Assembly: GCF_001424835.1 (NCBI RefSeq) | Contig: NZ_LMCQ01000024.1 | Location: 359,688 to 423,687 of the forward strand | Origin: Variovorax sp. Root318D1 | Lineage (GTDB): Bacteria > Pseudomonadota > Gammaproteobacteria > Burkholderiales > Burkholderiaceae_C | Reading direction: 5' to 3' | DNA length: 64,000 nucleotides | In this document: positions 41,664 to 49,900 of the stretch, piece after piece | Layout: each line of letters opens with the position of its first letter | Position numbering within the stretch: position 1 is the stretch's first letter | Notes under the pieces: generated by a model | What the model saw: only the letters and a program-made list of their open reading frames with translations | Told to the model about the DNA's origin: nothing | The model's database searches: none | Position numbers and translations under genes: made by a program

Positions 41664-42728
41664 ATGGCACTCGTCTCGATGCGCGAACTGCTGGACCACG
41701 CAGCCGCCAACGGCTACGGCATTCCGGCCTTCAACGTCAACAACCTGGAACAGGTCCAGGCCGTGATGGAGGCCGCCAAGGAAACCGGCGCGCCCGTCAT
41801 CCTGCAGGCCAGTGCCGGTGCCCGCAAATACGCCGGCGAAGCGTTCATCAAGCACCTGATCCAGGCCGCCATCGAGCAGTACCCGAACATCCCCTTGGTC
41901 ATGCACCAGGACCACGGCCAGAACCCCGACGTCTGCAAGGGCGCCATCGACCTGGGCTTCAGCTCGGTGATGATGGACGGCTCGCTCGAGGCCGACGGCA
42001 AGACCATTGCAAGCTACGACTACAACGTGGACGTCACCAAGAAGGTGTCGGACATGGCCCACCGCCTGGGCGTGACCGTCGAAGGCGAGCTCGGCTGCCT
42101 GGGCTCGCTGGAAACCATGAAGGGCGACAAGGAAGACGGCCACGGCACCGACGACACCATGACGCGCGAGCAGCTGCTGACCGATCCCGAGCAGGCCGCC
42201 GACTTCGTGAAGCGCACCCAGATCGACGCGCTGGCCATTGCCATCGGCACCAGCCACGGCGCCTACAAGTTCACGCGCGAGCCCACCGGCGACATCCTGG
42301 CGATCGACCGCATCAAGGAAATCCACCGCCGCATTCCCAACACCCACCTGGTGATGCACGGCTCGTCAAGCGTGCCGCAGGAACTGCTGGCCATCATTCG
42401 CCAGTACGGCGGCAACATGAAGGAAACCTACGGCGTGCCCGTGAAGGAAATCCAGGAAGCCATCAAGCACGGCGTGCGCAAGATCAACATCGACACCGAC
42501 ATCCGCCTGGCGATGACCGGCGCGGTGCGCAAGTTCCTGGCCGAGAACCCCGAGAAGTTCGACGCCCGCGAATGGCTCAAGCCCGCGCGCGAAGCCGCCA
42601 AGCTGATCTGCAAGCAGCGCTACATCGAGTTCGGCTGCGAAGGCCAGGGCGCCAAGATCAAGGGCGACACGCTGCAGGTCGTGGCCGCCAAATACGCCAA
42701 GGGCGAGCTCGCGCAAGAAGTCGTCTAA
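41664..42728 (+). CDS. fba: Fructose-bisphosphate aldolase, class II
   Basis: A 354-residue zinc-dependent aldolase of glycolysis, gluconeogenesis and the Calvin cycle. Zinc and catalytic motifs: MHQDHGQNPD (Asp-His), VEGELGCLGS (Glu), IGTSHGAYKF (His) and MHGSSSVP (His), with NIDTDIRLA near the phosphate site. The length of 354 fits the CbbA/FbaA subclass. ATG 41664 lacks a strong ribosome binding site. An intrinsic terminator follows the stop. Confidence 0.97.
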   Translation: MALVSMRELLDHAAANGYGIPAFNVNNLEQVQAVMEAAKETGAPVILQASAGARKYAGEAFIKHLIQAAIEQYPNIPLVMHQDHGQNPDVCKGAIDLGFSSVMMDGSLEADGKTIASYDYNVDVTKKVSDMAHRLGVTVEGELGCLGSLETMKGDKEDGHGTDDTMTREQLLTDPEQAADFVKRTQIDALAIAIGTSHGAYKFTREPTGDILAIDRIKEIHRRIPNTHLVMHGSSSVPQELLAIIRQYGGNMKETYGVPVKEIQEAIKHGVRKINIDTDIRLAMTGAVRKFLAENPEKFDAREWLKPAREAAKLICKQRYIEFGCEGQGAKIKGDTLQVVAAKYAKGELAQEVV

Positions 42729-42752
42729 AGAAACTTTTTTCGCGATTCGCAG

Positions 42753-42776
42753 GCCACCGTTCGCGGTGGCTTTTTT
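42753..42776 (+). terminator. Intrinsic terminator after fba
   Basis: GCCACCG pairs with CGGTGGC around a TTCG loop and is followed directly by TTTTTT, 24 bases after the fba stop. It should end fba transcripts, leaving purC to its own promoter in the short gap before 42833. Confidence 0.93.
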
Positions 42777-42832
42777 CTGCGCGCACAATCCGTTTTTCCC
42801 GTCACGCCACCCGTTTTCGCACAGCACGCCCC

Positions 42833-43738
42833 ATGACCACCGTCCACACCTCCTCCATCCAGAGCCTGCCCCTGCTTGCGCGCGGCAAGGTGCGCGACAA
42901 CTACGCCGTCGGCGAAGACCGCATCCTGATGGTTGCGAGCGACCGGCTCAGCGCCTTCGACGTGATCATGGGCGAGCCGATCCCAGGCAAGGGCGAAATC
43001 CTCACGAAAATGGCGCTTTGGTGGTTCGACCGCCTGGGCCAGCTGTGCCCCAACCACCTGACCGGCGACGCGCCCGAAAGCGCGGTCACGCCTGAAGAGG
43101 TGCCGCAGGTAACCGGCCGCTCGATGCTGGTCAAGCGCCTGACGCCGATCCCGGTCGAGGCGGTGGTGCGCGGCTACCTGGCCGGCAGCGGCTGGAAGGA
43201 ATACCAGGAAAGCCGCTCGGTCTGCGGCGTGCCGCTGCCCGAGGGCCTCACCAACGCAGGCAAGCTGCCGCGCCCGATCTTCACGCCCGCCGCCAAGGCC
43301 GCGGCCGGCGAGCATGACGAGAACATCAGCTACGACCGCGTGGTCGAGATCGTCGGCCCCAAGCTGGCGCAGCAGATCCGCGAGACCAGCCTCGAGATCT
43401 ACGAAACCGCCGCGCAGATCGCGCTGGCCAAGGGAATGATCATCGCCGACACCAAGTTCGAGTTCGGCCTGGACGAAGCCGGCACGCTGGTGCTGATGGA
43501 CGAAGTGCTCACGCCCGACAGCTCGCGCTACTGGCCGGTTGAGGGCTACCAGGCCGCGCTGGCCGCCGGCGCCAATCCGCCGAGCTACGACAAGCAGTTC
43601 GTGCGCGACTGGCTCGAAGCCACCAAGATCAATGGCAAGCCTTGGGACAAGACCCCGCCGGCGCCGCGTCTGCCGGCCGAAGTCATCGAGAAGACCGCGG
43701 CCAAGTACCGCGAAGCGCTGGAACGCCTCACCGGCTGA
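42833..43738 (+). CDS. purC: Phosphoribosylaminoimidazole-succinocarboxamide synthase
   Basis: A 301-residue SAICAR synthetase of purine synthesis, joining aspartate to CAIR with ATP. Signatures: LLARGKVRDNYAV, VASDRLSAFDVIM, VKRLTPIPVEAVVRGYLAGSGW and IIADTKFEFGLDEAG, plus DEVLTPDSSRYW. The length of about 300 residues is the long form. Downstream on the same strand, after two leftward genes, come purE and purK of the same pathway. Confidence 0.97.
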   Translation: MTTVHTSSIQSLPLLARGKVRDNYAVGEDRILMVASDRLSAFDVIMGEPIPGKGEILTKMALWWFDRLGQLCPNHLTGDAPESAVTPEEVPQVTGRSMLVKRLTPIPVEAVVRGYLAGSGWKEYQESRSVCGVPLPEGLTNAGKLPRPIFTPAAKAAAGEHDENISYDRVVEIVGPKLAQQIRETSLEIYETAAQIALAKGMIIADTKFEFGLDEAGTLVLMDEVLTPDSSRYWPVEGYQAALAAGANPPSYDKQFVRDWLEATKINGKPWDKTPPAPRLPAEVIEKTAAKYREALERLTG

Positions 43739-43747
43739 GCAAGAAAA

Positions 43748-43766
43748 GGAGCGCGAAGAGCGCTCC
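43748..43766 (-). terminator. Intrinsic terminator for the leftward META-domain gene
   Basis: GGAGCGC pairs with GCGCTCC around a five-base loop. Read leftward, the stem is followed by TTTTCTT, 12 bases beyond the META-domain gene's stop. Read rightward it lies just after purC and may stop that transcript weakly as well. Confidence 0.75.
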
Positions 43767-43778
43767 CAGCAGCAACGT

Positions 43779-44219
43779 TCAGCGTGTTGCCGCGTTCAGC
43801 GTGGCCACAGTCCGGCCGCTCGCGTCGAGCAGCGCGAGCTGCCCGGGACCGGCGAGCCGGTAGCTCGCGGTGGTCTGCAGCGCCGACATGAACTGCGCCT
43901 CGTTGGCGCCGCGCACCGGATCGGCACAGGCCATGCGGGTCGATGCCAGCTGGCCGATGCGCAGCGTGATGCCGCTGCGCGTGAACGAACCCGAAACGCG
44001 GTTGCAGCCGCCCGATCCGCTGACGCGGCCGCTGCTGCGGTCGAACTGGATCTGCGCATCGCCGCCGGTCGCCACGGGTTCGCCGCCCAACTGCGCGAGA
44101 CGCCAGACCGGACCTTCGATCGGCTCGTCGAGGCTGATGCCGCTGCCGCAGGCGGACAGGGCGGCGGCCAGCATTGCGGTCGCGAGGGCGGGGAGCGCGA
44201 GACGGGCGAGGGAGCGCAT
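43779..44219 (-). CDS. META-domain lipoprotein (HslJ-like)
   Basis: A 146-residue predicted lipoprotein with a signal sequence and lipobox LSAC (Cys near 24). The mature part is a single META domain, recognised by WRLAQLGG at its start, GSGGCNRVSGSF with the conserved Cys, and MACADP. HslJ-type proteins are linked to heat and novobiocin tolerance, but the molecular role is unclear. ATG 44219 has GGAG-like bases further upstream only weakly. It sits alone between purC and the thioredoxin gene. Confidence 0.88.
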   Translation of the reverse strand: MRSLARLALPALATAMLAAALSACGSGISLDEPIEGPVWRLAQLGGEPVATGGDAQIQFDRSSGRVSGSGGCNRVSGSFTRSGITLRIGQLASTRMACADPVRGANEAQFMSALQTTASYRLAGPGQLALLDASGRTVATLNAATR

Positions 44220-44367
44220 GGCCGATTTTTCCTTCTCAATTGCAACAAGTTGAATCGGCGCCATCGTATGCGACGCCGCCTGGGCTCGCCAAGGCGGCGC
44301 CGCCTGCCACTATGGTGCGGACGACCTTGCGTACGCTGACTGATGTCGACGGCGAATTGAAATCAAC

Positions 44368-44390
44368 AAAAAAAGCGACTCGGGAGTCGC
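44368..44390 (-). terminator. Intrinsic terminator for the thioredoxin-like gene
   Basis: GCGACTC (44375-44381) pairs with GAGTCGC (44384-44390) around GG; read leftward it is followed by a run of seven T. It lies 42 bases beyond the stop of the leftward cnoX-like gene. CTTTT on the other side could make it partly bidirectional. Confidence 0.9.
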
Positions 44391-44431
44391 CTTTTAAGAG
44401 CTGCGCATTCGAATATGCGCAAATTTGTCGA

Positions 44432-45352
44432 TCAGCTCAGCACCACGCTGCTGAGGCGCCGGCGGTAGGTGGCCACCACCGGATCGTCCGGTGGAATTTG
44501 CCCGTCGGCTACCTTGATCTTCGGCGGCTCGATGAGATCGAGGATCGCGATGTAGGTCTTGCGCGCGAGTTCTTCGTTCCAGCTCTTGTCGCGCATGAGG
44601 ATTTCGAGCAGCTCGTCCATGGCGTCGGTCCAACGCTGGGCATCCATCAGCAGCTGCGCGCGGCCGAAGCGGGCGTCGAAGTCGCGTTTGGTGGCGGCAA
44701 TTTTGGCGTCGAAGTCGGCCAGTTCAGGCGCGGGGCCCGATGGCGGCGCCGCAAAATCAATGGCGTCCATCCAGCGCTGCAGCGAGTCGAAGCGGCGCAC
44801 CAGTGTGGTCTTGGCAATCACCGGCGCAAAGGCCACCTTGGCCTCGTCGATGCGGCCCATCTGCAGCAGCAGCTTGACGTAGTCGAAGCGGGCATCGTCG
44901 TTGGCCGGGTCGGTGGCCACGGCATGCTGCAGCCGCTCCAGCGCGCCTTCGGTATCGCCTTCGGCCAGGGCATCCTGGGCCGCCGCGCCCTCGGAAACCG
45001 CCTCGGCTTCGTCGGCGCCGGGCACGTGCTTGTCGAGGAATTCGCGGATTTTCTCGGCCGGAATGGCGCCCACGAAGCCGTCGACCGGCTGGCCGTCCTT
45101 GAACATCACGCAGAACGGAATGCTGCGCACGCCGAACATTTCGGACAGCTGCGACGAGATCTGCGGCACCTTGTCGGCGTCGAGCTTGGCCAGCGTGAAG
45201 CGACCGGCGTACTCGGTTTCGAGCTTTTCGAGCACCGGGCCAAGCTGTTTGCACGGCCCGCACCACTCGGCCCAGATGTCGAGCAGCACTGGCGTGGCGA
45301 CCGAGCCTTCGATCAGTTCGGCCTGAAAATTTTCGAGAGTGATGTCGATCAT
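44432..45352 (-). CDS. Thioredoxin-TPR protein (CnoX/YbbN-like)
   Basis: A 306-residue cytoplasmic protein: an N-terminal thioredoxin domain (1-110) with active site WCGPC (Cys31, Cys34) and cis-Pro in VRSIPFCVMF, then tetratricopeptide-like helices to the end (about 125-300). This matches CnoX/YbbN co-chaperones that work with GroEL or DnaK under oxidative stress; the intact CxxC suggests redox activity, unlike E. coli CnoX with SxxC. ATG 45352 gives the standard thioredoxin start. It is divergent from purE with only 36 bases between, so the promoters overlap. Confidence 0.9.
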   Translation of the reverse strand: MIDITLENFQAELIEGSVATPVLLDIWAEWCGPCKQLGPVLEKLETEYAGRFTLAKLDADKVPQISSQLSEMFGVRSIPFCVMFKDGQPVDGFVGAIPAEKIREFLDKHVPGADEAEAVSEGAAAQDALAEGDTEGALERLQHAVATDPANDDARFDYVKLLLQMGRIDEAKVAFAPVIAKTTLVRRFDSLQRWMDAIDFAAPPSGPAPELADFDAKIAATKRDFDARFGRAQLLMDAQRWTDAMDELLEILMRDKSWNEELARKTYIAILDLIEPPKIKVADGQIPPDDPVVATYRRRLSSVVLS

Positions 45353-45388
45353 CGGAACCAGCTGGGGGTGAAACGTAAAATTGAAACC

Positions 45389-45934
45389 ATGAACGAAACC
45401 ATTCAGGTCGGTGTAGTGATGGGCTCGAGCTCCGATTGGGAGACGATGCGCAACGCGGTCGAGATTCTCCAGCAATTCGGGATCCAGCACGAAGCGAAGG
45501 TGGTCTCGGCCCACCGGATGCCCGATGCGCTCTTCGCGTACGCCGAAAGCGCCGCCGGGCGCGGGCTTGCCGCCATCATCGCGGGCGCGGGCGGCGCGGC
45601 CCACCTGCCGGGCATGCTGGCCTCGAAAACCACGGTGCCGGTGCTCGGCGTGCCGGTGGCCAGTCGCCACCTGCAGGGTGTCGATTCGCTCTACAGCATC
45701 GTGCAGATGCCCAAGGGCGTGCCGGTGGCCACCTTTGCCATCGGCAATGCGGGGGCCGCCAACGCGGCGCTGTTCGCGGTAGCGATGCTGGCGGTGAACG
45801 ACCCCGCGCTTCGCGCCAGGCTCGATGCTTTCCGCGCCGCGCAAACGGCCGCGGCCGAAGCCATGGCGCTGCCGCCGCCGGTGGACGGCGCCGCCGTATC
45901 CCCCTTTTCGCCGCAGGGCGGAGGTGCGCTATGA
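45389..45934 (+). CDS. purE: N5-carboxyaminoimidazole ribonucleotide mutase
   Basis: A 181-residue class I PurE converting N5-CAIR to CAIR. Motifs: MGSSSDWETM, SAHRMPD and AGAGGAAHLPGMLAS, all in the phosphate and catalytic-His loops. TAAAAT lies a few bases upstream of ATG 45389, so the leader may be very short. The final 20 residues are an Ala/Pro-rich extension past the usual end. It overlaps purK by four bases. Confidence 0.96.
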   Translation: MNETIQVGVVMGSSSDWETMRNAVEILQQFGIQHEAKVVSAHRMPDALFAYAESAAGRGLAAIIAGAGGAAHLPGMLASKTTVPVLGVPVASRHLQGVDSLYSIVQMPKGVPVATFAIGNAGAANAALFAVAMLAVNDPALRARLDAFRAAQTAAAEAMALPPPVDGAAVSPFSPQGGGAL

Positions 45935-47121
45935 CCAACAACGGCCTGCCCATTCTTCCCGGCGCCACGCTCGGCGTGCTCGGCGGCGGCCAGCTGGGCC
46001 GCATGTTCGCCCATGCCGCCCAGCGCATGGGCTATTTCACGGCCGTGCTCGACCCCGATGCCGACAGCCCGGCCGGCCGGGTGAGCCATCACCACATTCA
46101 CACCGACTACGCCGACGTCGACGGCCTGGCGCGGCTCGCGGGCCTGGCCGATGCGGTCACGACCGAGTTCGAGAACGTGCCGGCGCCCTCGCTGGACAAG
46201 CTGTCGGCCGCTCGGCCCGTGTCGCCCGATGCCGCCGCCATTGCCATCGCACAGGACCGCATCGCCGAAAAGGCCCATTTCACGCGCTGCGGCGTGGCCT
46301 GCGCACCGTACGCGGTCATCGAGACCGCGGCCCAGCTCGCGGCCGGTGAGGACGGGCTGCTGCCCGGCATCCTGAAGACCGCACGCCTGGGCTACGACGG
46401 CAAGGGACAGCAGCGCGTGACCACGCGCGCCGAGCTGGTCGATGCCTGGCAGGCTGCGCACTGCGTGCCCTGTGTACTCGAGAAAATGCTGCCGCTCGAG
46501 TTCGAATGCTCGGTCATCGTCGCGCGCGGCCGCGACGGGCAGATCGTGCACTTTCCGCCCCAGCGCAACCTGCACCGCGACGGCATCCTGGCCGTGACCG
46601 AGGTGCATGCGCAGAACATGCCCAAGACCGTGGCGCAGGCGGCCGTCAATTCCGCCAAGAGCATTGCCACCGGGCTCAACTACGTCGGCGTGCTGTGCGT
46701 CGAGTTTTTCGTTCTGACCGACGGCTCGCTGGTGGTGAACGAAATGGCGCCGCGGCCGCACAACAGCGGCCACTACACCATGGAGGCCTGCGACGTGTCG
46801 CAGTTCGAGCTGCAGGTGCGCACGCTCGCGGGCCTGCCGCTGGCCCAGCCGCGCCAGCACAGCCCGGCGATCATGCTGAACCTGCTCGGCGACCTGTGGT
46901 TCACCGCGGGCGGCACCAAACCGGCCTCGCCGCGCTGGAGCGAGGTGCTCGCGCTGCCCGGCGTGCACCTGCACCTGTACGGCAAGATCGAACCGCGCCG
47001 AGGCCGCAAGATGGGCCACCTGACGCTCACCGGCGCCACGCTCGAAAGCGTGCGCGCCGCGGCTTCCCAGGCCGCCACTCTGCTCGGCCTGCCGCCCCTT
47101 ACGGCGGCCGATTTCGCATGA
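45931..47121 (+). CDS. purK: N5-carboxyaminoimidazole ribonucleotide synthase
   Basis: A 396-residue ATP-grasp enzyme making N5-CAIR from AIR, bicarbonate and ATP. The N-terminal LGVLGGGQLGRMF is the AIR-binding preATP-grasp motif; ILKTARLGYDGKGQ and VEFFVLTDGSLVVNEMAPRPHNSGHYT carry nucleotide and magnesium ligands. It functions directly with purE, with which it is translationally coupled (ATGA at 45931). It also overlaps tsaC by four bases. Confidence 0.96.
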   Translation: MTNNGLPILPGATLGVLGGGQLGRMFAHAAQRMGYFTAVLDPDADSPAGRVSHHHIHTDYADVDGLARLAGLADAVTTEFENVPAPSLDKLSAARPVSPDAAAIAIAQDRIAEKAHFTRCGVACAPYAVIETAAQLAAGEDGLLPGILKTARLGYDGKGQQRVTTRAELVDAWQAAHCVPCVLEKMLPLEFECSVIVARGRDGQIVHFPPQRNLHRDGILAVTEVHAQNMPKTVAQAAVNSAKSIATGLNYVGVLCVEFFVLTDGSLVVNEMAPRPHNSGHYTMEACDVSQFELQVRTLAGLPLAQPRQHSPAIMLNLLGDLWFTAGGTKPASPRWSEVLALPGVHLHLYGKIEPRRGRKMGHLTLTGATLESVRAAASQAATLLGLPPLTAADFA

Positions 47122-48119
47122 TCCTCGACGGGCAGGATCCCCACGCCATTGCCGAAGCCGTGCGCGTGCTGCGCGCGGGCGGGCTGGTCGCGTTTCCGAC
47201 CGAAACCGTCTATGGGCTGGGCGCCGATGCCACCAGCGACATGGCCGTGGGTGGAATCTTCAAGGCCAAGGGCCGGCCGGCCGACCATCCGCTGATCGTC
47301 CACGTGGCGGCCGGCATCAAGGGCACGGAAGCGTTGTCGCGCTTTGCGCAGCCGCTGCCGCCCTTCGCGCAGAAGCTGGTGCAGGCCTTCTGGCCCGGCC
47401 CCCTGACGCTGATCGTCACGCGCCAGCCCGGCGTGGCTGCCGCGGCGGCCGGCGGGCAGGACACCATCGGCCTGCGCTGCCCTTCGCACCCGGTCGCGCG
47501 GGCGCTGCTCGAAGCCTGCGCCGAGCAGGGCGTGCCGGGCCTTGCCGGACCGAGCGCCAACCGCTTCGGCCGCGTCAGCCCGACCACGGCGCAGCACGTC
47601 GTCGACGAGTTTGGCGACTCACTGCCGGTGATCGACGGCGGCGCCTGCGAGGTGGGCATCGAATCGACCATCGTCGACTGCAGCCGCGGCGCGCCGGTGC
47701 TGCTGCGCCCGGGCCTGATCACGCGTGCGCAAATCGAGGCCGCCCTGGGTGAGCGCCTGAGCAACCGAGAGGTGCTCGAGACGCCTGAACCGCGCGCCCC
47801 CGGCACGCTGGAAGCCCACTACGCGCCCAACGCCAAGCTGCGGTTGATGGACGCCAAGGCGATCCAGACCGCGCTCGACGTGCTCGGCGCTGGCGCCGCC
47901 AACATCGCGGTGTGGTCGCGCACTGAGCTGCGCAGCCCCTCGCAGCGCGTGCTGCAGCGGCGCATGCCTGACGATGCAGTGGCCAGTGCGCACCAGCTGT
48001 TCGCGGTATTGCGCCAGTTCGACGCGGAGGGCGTCAAGCTGATCTGGGTCGAGACGCCGCCCGATACGCCCGAATGGGAAGGCGTACGCGACCGCTTGCA
48101 GCGCGCCGCAATGGGCTAA
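47118..48119 (+). CDS. tsaC: Threonylcarbamoyl-AMP synthase, Sua5 long form
   Basis: A 333-residue enzyme that makes threonylcarbamoyl-AMP for the universal t6A37 tRNA modification. The YrdC/Sua5 domain (1-205) shows FPTETVYGLGADA, KAKGRPADHPLIVH, SANRFGRVSPTTA and IESTIVDCS. A linker and C-terminal Sua5 Rossmann-like domain (about 225-330, preceded by EAHYAPNAKL) make it the Sua5 type rather than the short TsaC. TsaB, a later component of the same pathway, is encoded at 53852. It is the last gene of purE-purK-tsaC. Confidence 0.94.
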   Translation: MILDGQDPHAIAEAVRVLRAGGLVAFPTETVYGLGADATSDMAVGGIFKAKGRPADHPLIVHVAAGIKGTEALSRFAQPLPPFAQKLVQAFWPGPLTLIVTRQPGVAAAAAGGQDTIGLRCPSHPVARALLEACAEQGVPGLAGPSANRFGRVSPTTAQHVVDEFGDSLPVIDGGACEVGIESTIVDCSRGAPVLLRPGLITRAQIEAALGERLSNREVLETPEPRAPGTLEAHYAPNAKLRLMDAKAIQTALDVLGAGAANIAVWSRTELRSPSQRVLQRRMPDDAVASAHQLFAVLRQFDAEGVKLIWVETPPDTPEWEGVRDRLQRAAMG

Positions 48120-48187
48120 CTCCCCCCGGGGCAATGCCAGTGGCCCGGCAGAGCCGGTTCCACGCCATTTCTGGAAGCGAGCCCCTA

Positions 48188-49774
48188 TTAACCGCCGGCG
48201 GCCAGCACGCCCTGGAAGAAACCTCGGGCAGAGGCCAGGCAGAACGGCGCTGCGAGCGTGCCGTGGTAGGCCAGGGTGACGGCCTGCCGCTTGTCGGCGT
48301 CGCTGCCGGGGGTGTTCTGCGCGAGGATGCTCTTGGCCTGCGCGAAGCCGGCGCGCGCGGTGGAGTAGGCGTCAGTGGCGGCCGTGTCTTCCAGGTCGAT
48401 CACCGTCAGCGCGGCGGCGGGCATGCCGCGTGCGCGGAAGTAGCCGGCCGTGGCGCGGGTGCTCAGGAAATTGACGGTCGGGTCGTTGGCGCCGCCGCAC
48501 ATCAGCACCGGCCTGGCGGGCAGCCAGTTGCGCAGGTCGTTGGCGCGCGCCGCCTTGCGGAAGCCCACGGCTGGCCTGCAGTCCAGCGGCGACGTCGTGC
48601 TGAGCGAGGCGGCCGTGGCGGGCAGCGCGTTGCCGGGGCAGGGATTCGCCAGGACGTCCCCGGCGGCCTGCGTCAGGTAGGTCTGGCGGATCAGGTTGTT
48701 GGGGCCATAGAAGATCGACAGCTCCGGACTCACCGGCCCCGGCGTTGCGCCAGCGGGAAACAGCGCGAGCTGCGGCAGCTTGCCATTGGAATACAGGGTG
48801 GTGAGGGGCGTCAGGCTCGGCAGCAGTGTGTCGATGCCGATGGCGTACTGCGCTTCGTAGATGTCGGCGGTGCTGCCGTACACGTCGCCGAACTGCTGCT
48901 GCCAACTGGCCGAGAGCAGCGGCACGAAGAGCGTGCTGCCGAGCGCCGGCCAGCCCAGGAAGGTGTAGTCCGCCAGCAGGCCGATGGCCGAGGGCGCCGA
49001 GAGCGGCGCCGATGCCGTCACCGCCCTGCCCGTGGCCTGCATCTCGCGGTGCGCCGCCATCGCAACGTAGCCGCCCTGCGAATAGCCGGTGATCAGAAGC
49101 GAGCCCGCGTCCGCCGCGTCAATGCCCGGAAACGTCTTGCGCGCCGCCGTGAGCGCATCGACCATGTCCTTGCCCTGCTGGTCGCCGTTGAGATACGGGT
49201 GATAGGGCAGCGTCGACTTGTCATAGCCCGCGTAGTTGGGCGCCACCACGATGTAGCCCTGCGCCGCGAACATCGCGGCGATGGTCAGGCCTTCGCCGGC
49301 GGCCGGCTGGGTGGAATCGGTCCACTTGGCGAGGTTGTAGTTGCGTGCGGCGCTGGTGCCGTGCGCATACAGCACCACGGGACGCGCGCCGTTGCAGCCG
49401 ATGTCGGTCCCTGACGGCAGCATGATCGCGGCCGTCGCGTTGGTGGCCTCGCCCTTGCCGCCCACCGTGCGGTATTCGAGGTAGCGTACTTCGACACCGC
49501 ACCTGGGCGTGCCGGCCACCTGCAGCAAGGCCTTGCCCTGGTCGGTGGCCTGCAGGTTGGTCCTGAACTGGTCGGCCGTCAGCTTGGCGGTCTGCTCGGG
49601 CGGGTCGGTGACGACCGATCCGCGGCCGGTGTCGCCGGCCGGCGGCGGGAATCCCGCGTTGATGCCGATGCCGCCGCCTCCACCGCCACCGCAGGCGGCC
49701 AGCAGCAAGGTGACGCCGACGAGCGCCGAAAGCCGATGCAGCGGAGACGAAGGTGGTCGTTGGGGCTGGTTCAA
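48188..49774 (-). CDS. Secreted lipase-like alpha/beta hydrolase (lipoprotein)
   Basis: A 528-residue exported hydrolase. The N-terminus ends in lipobox LAAC near residue 28, followed by a run of seven Gly. The catalytic Ser lies in GYSQGG near residue 240, and VVLYAHGTS supplies the oxyanion region; GGANDPTVNFLST and late His residues fit the Asp/His positions of secretory lipases (LIP family). Start is TTG 49774, preceded by AAGAGG; no ATG is available in frame. It lies downstream of dacB on the same strand, 126 bases apart. It is probably an outer-membrane-anchored esterase or lipase. Confidence 0.85.
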   Translation of the reverse strand: MNQPQRPPSSPLHRLSALVGVTLLLAACGGGGGGGIGINAGFPPPAGDTGRGSVVTDPPEQTAKLTADQFRTNLQATDQGKALLQVAGTPRCGVEVRYLEYRTVGGKGEATNATAAIMLPSGTDIGCNGARPVVLYAHGTSAARNYNLAKWTDSTQPAAGEGLTIAAMFAAQGYIVVAPNYAGYDKSTLPYHPYLNGDQQGKDMVDALTAARKTFPGIDAADAGSLLITGYSQGGYVAMAAHREMQATGRAVTASAPLSAPSAIGLLADYTFLGWPALGSTLFVPLLSASWQQQFGDVYGSTADIYEAQYAIGIDTLLPSLTPLTTLYSNGKLPQLALFPAGATPGPVSPELSIFYGPNNLIRQTYLTQAAGDVLANPCPGNALPATAASLSTTSPLDCRPAVGFRKAARANDLRNWLPARPVLMCGGANDPTVNFLSTRATAGYFRARGMPAAALTVIDLEDTAATDAYSTARAGFAQAKSILAQNTPGSDADKRQAVTLAYHGTLAAPFCLASARGFFQGVLAAGG

Positions 49775-49900
49775 GGCGTGCCTCTTGGTGTTTTGTCAGT
49801 CGAACCGAACGGGCGTCCGATTCTGTGCAGCACCATCGACGCACGCAAGCGGCACGTATACCTAGGAGAATTTTTCAGTACACGGCCGCTGGCCGGCGGC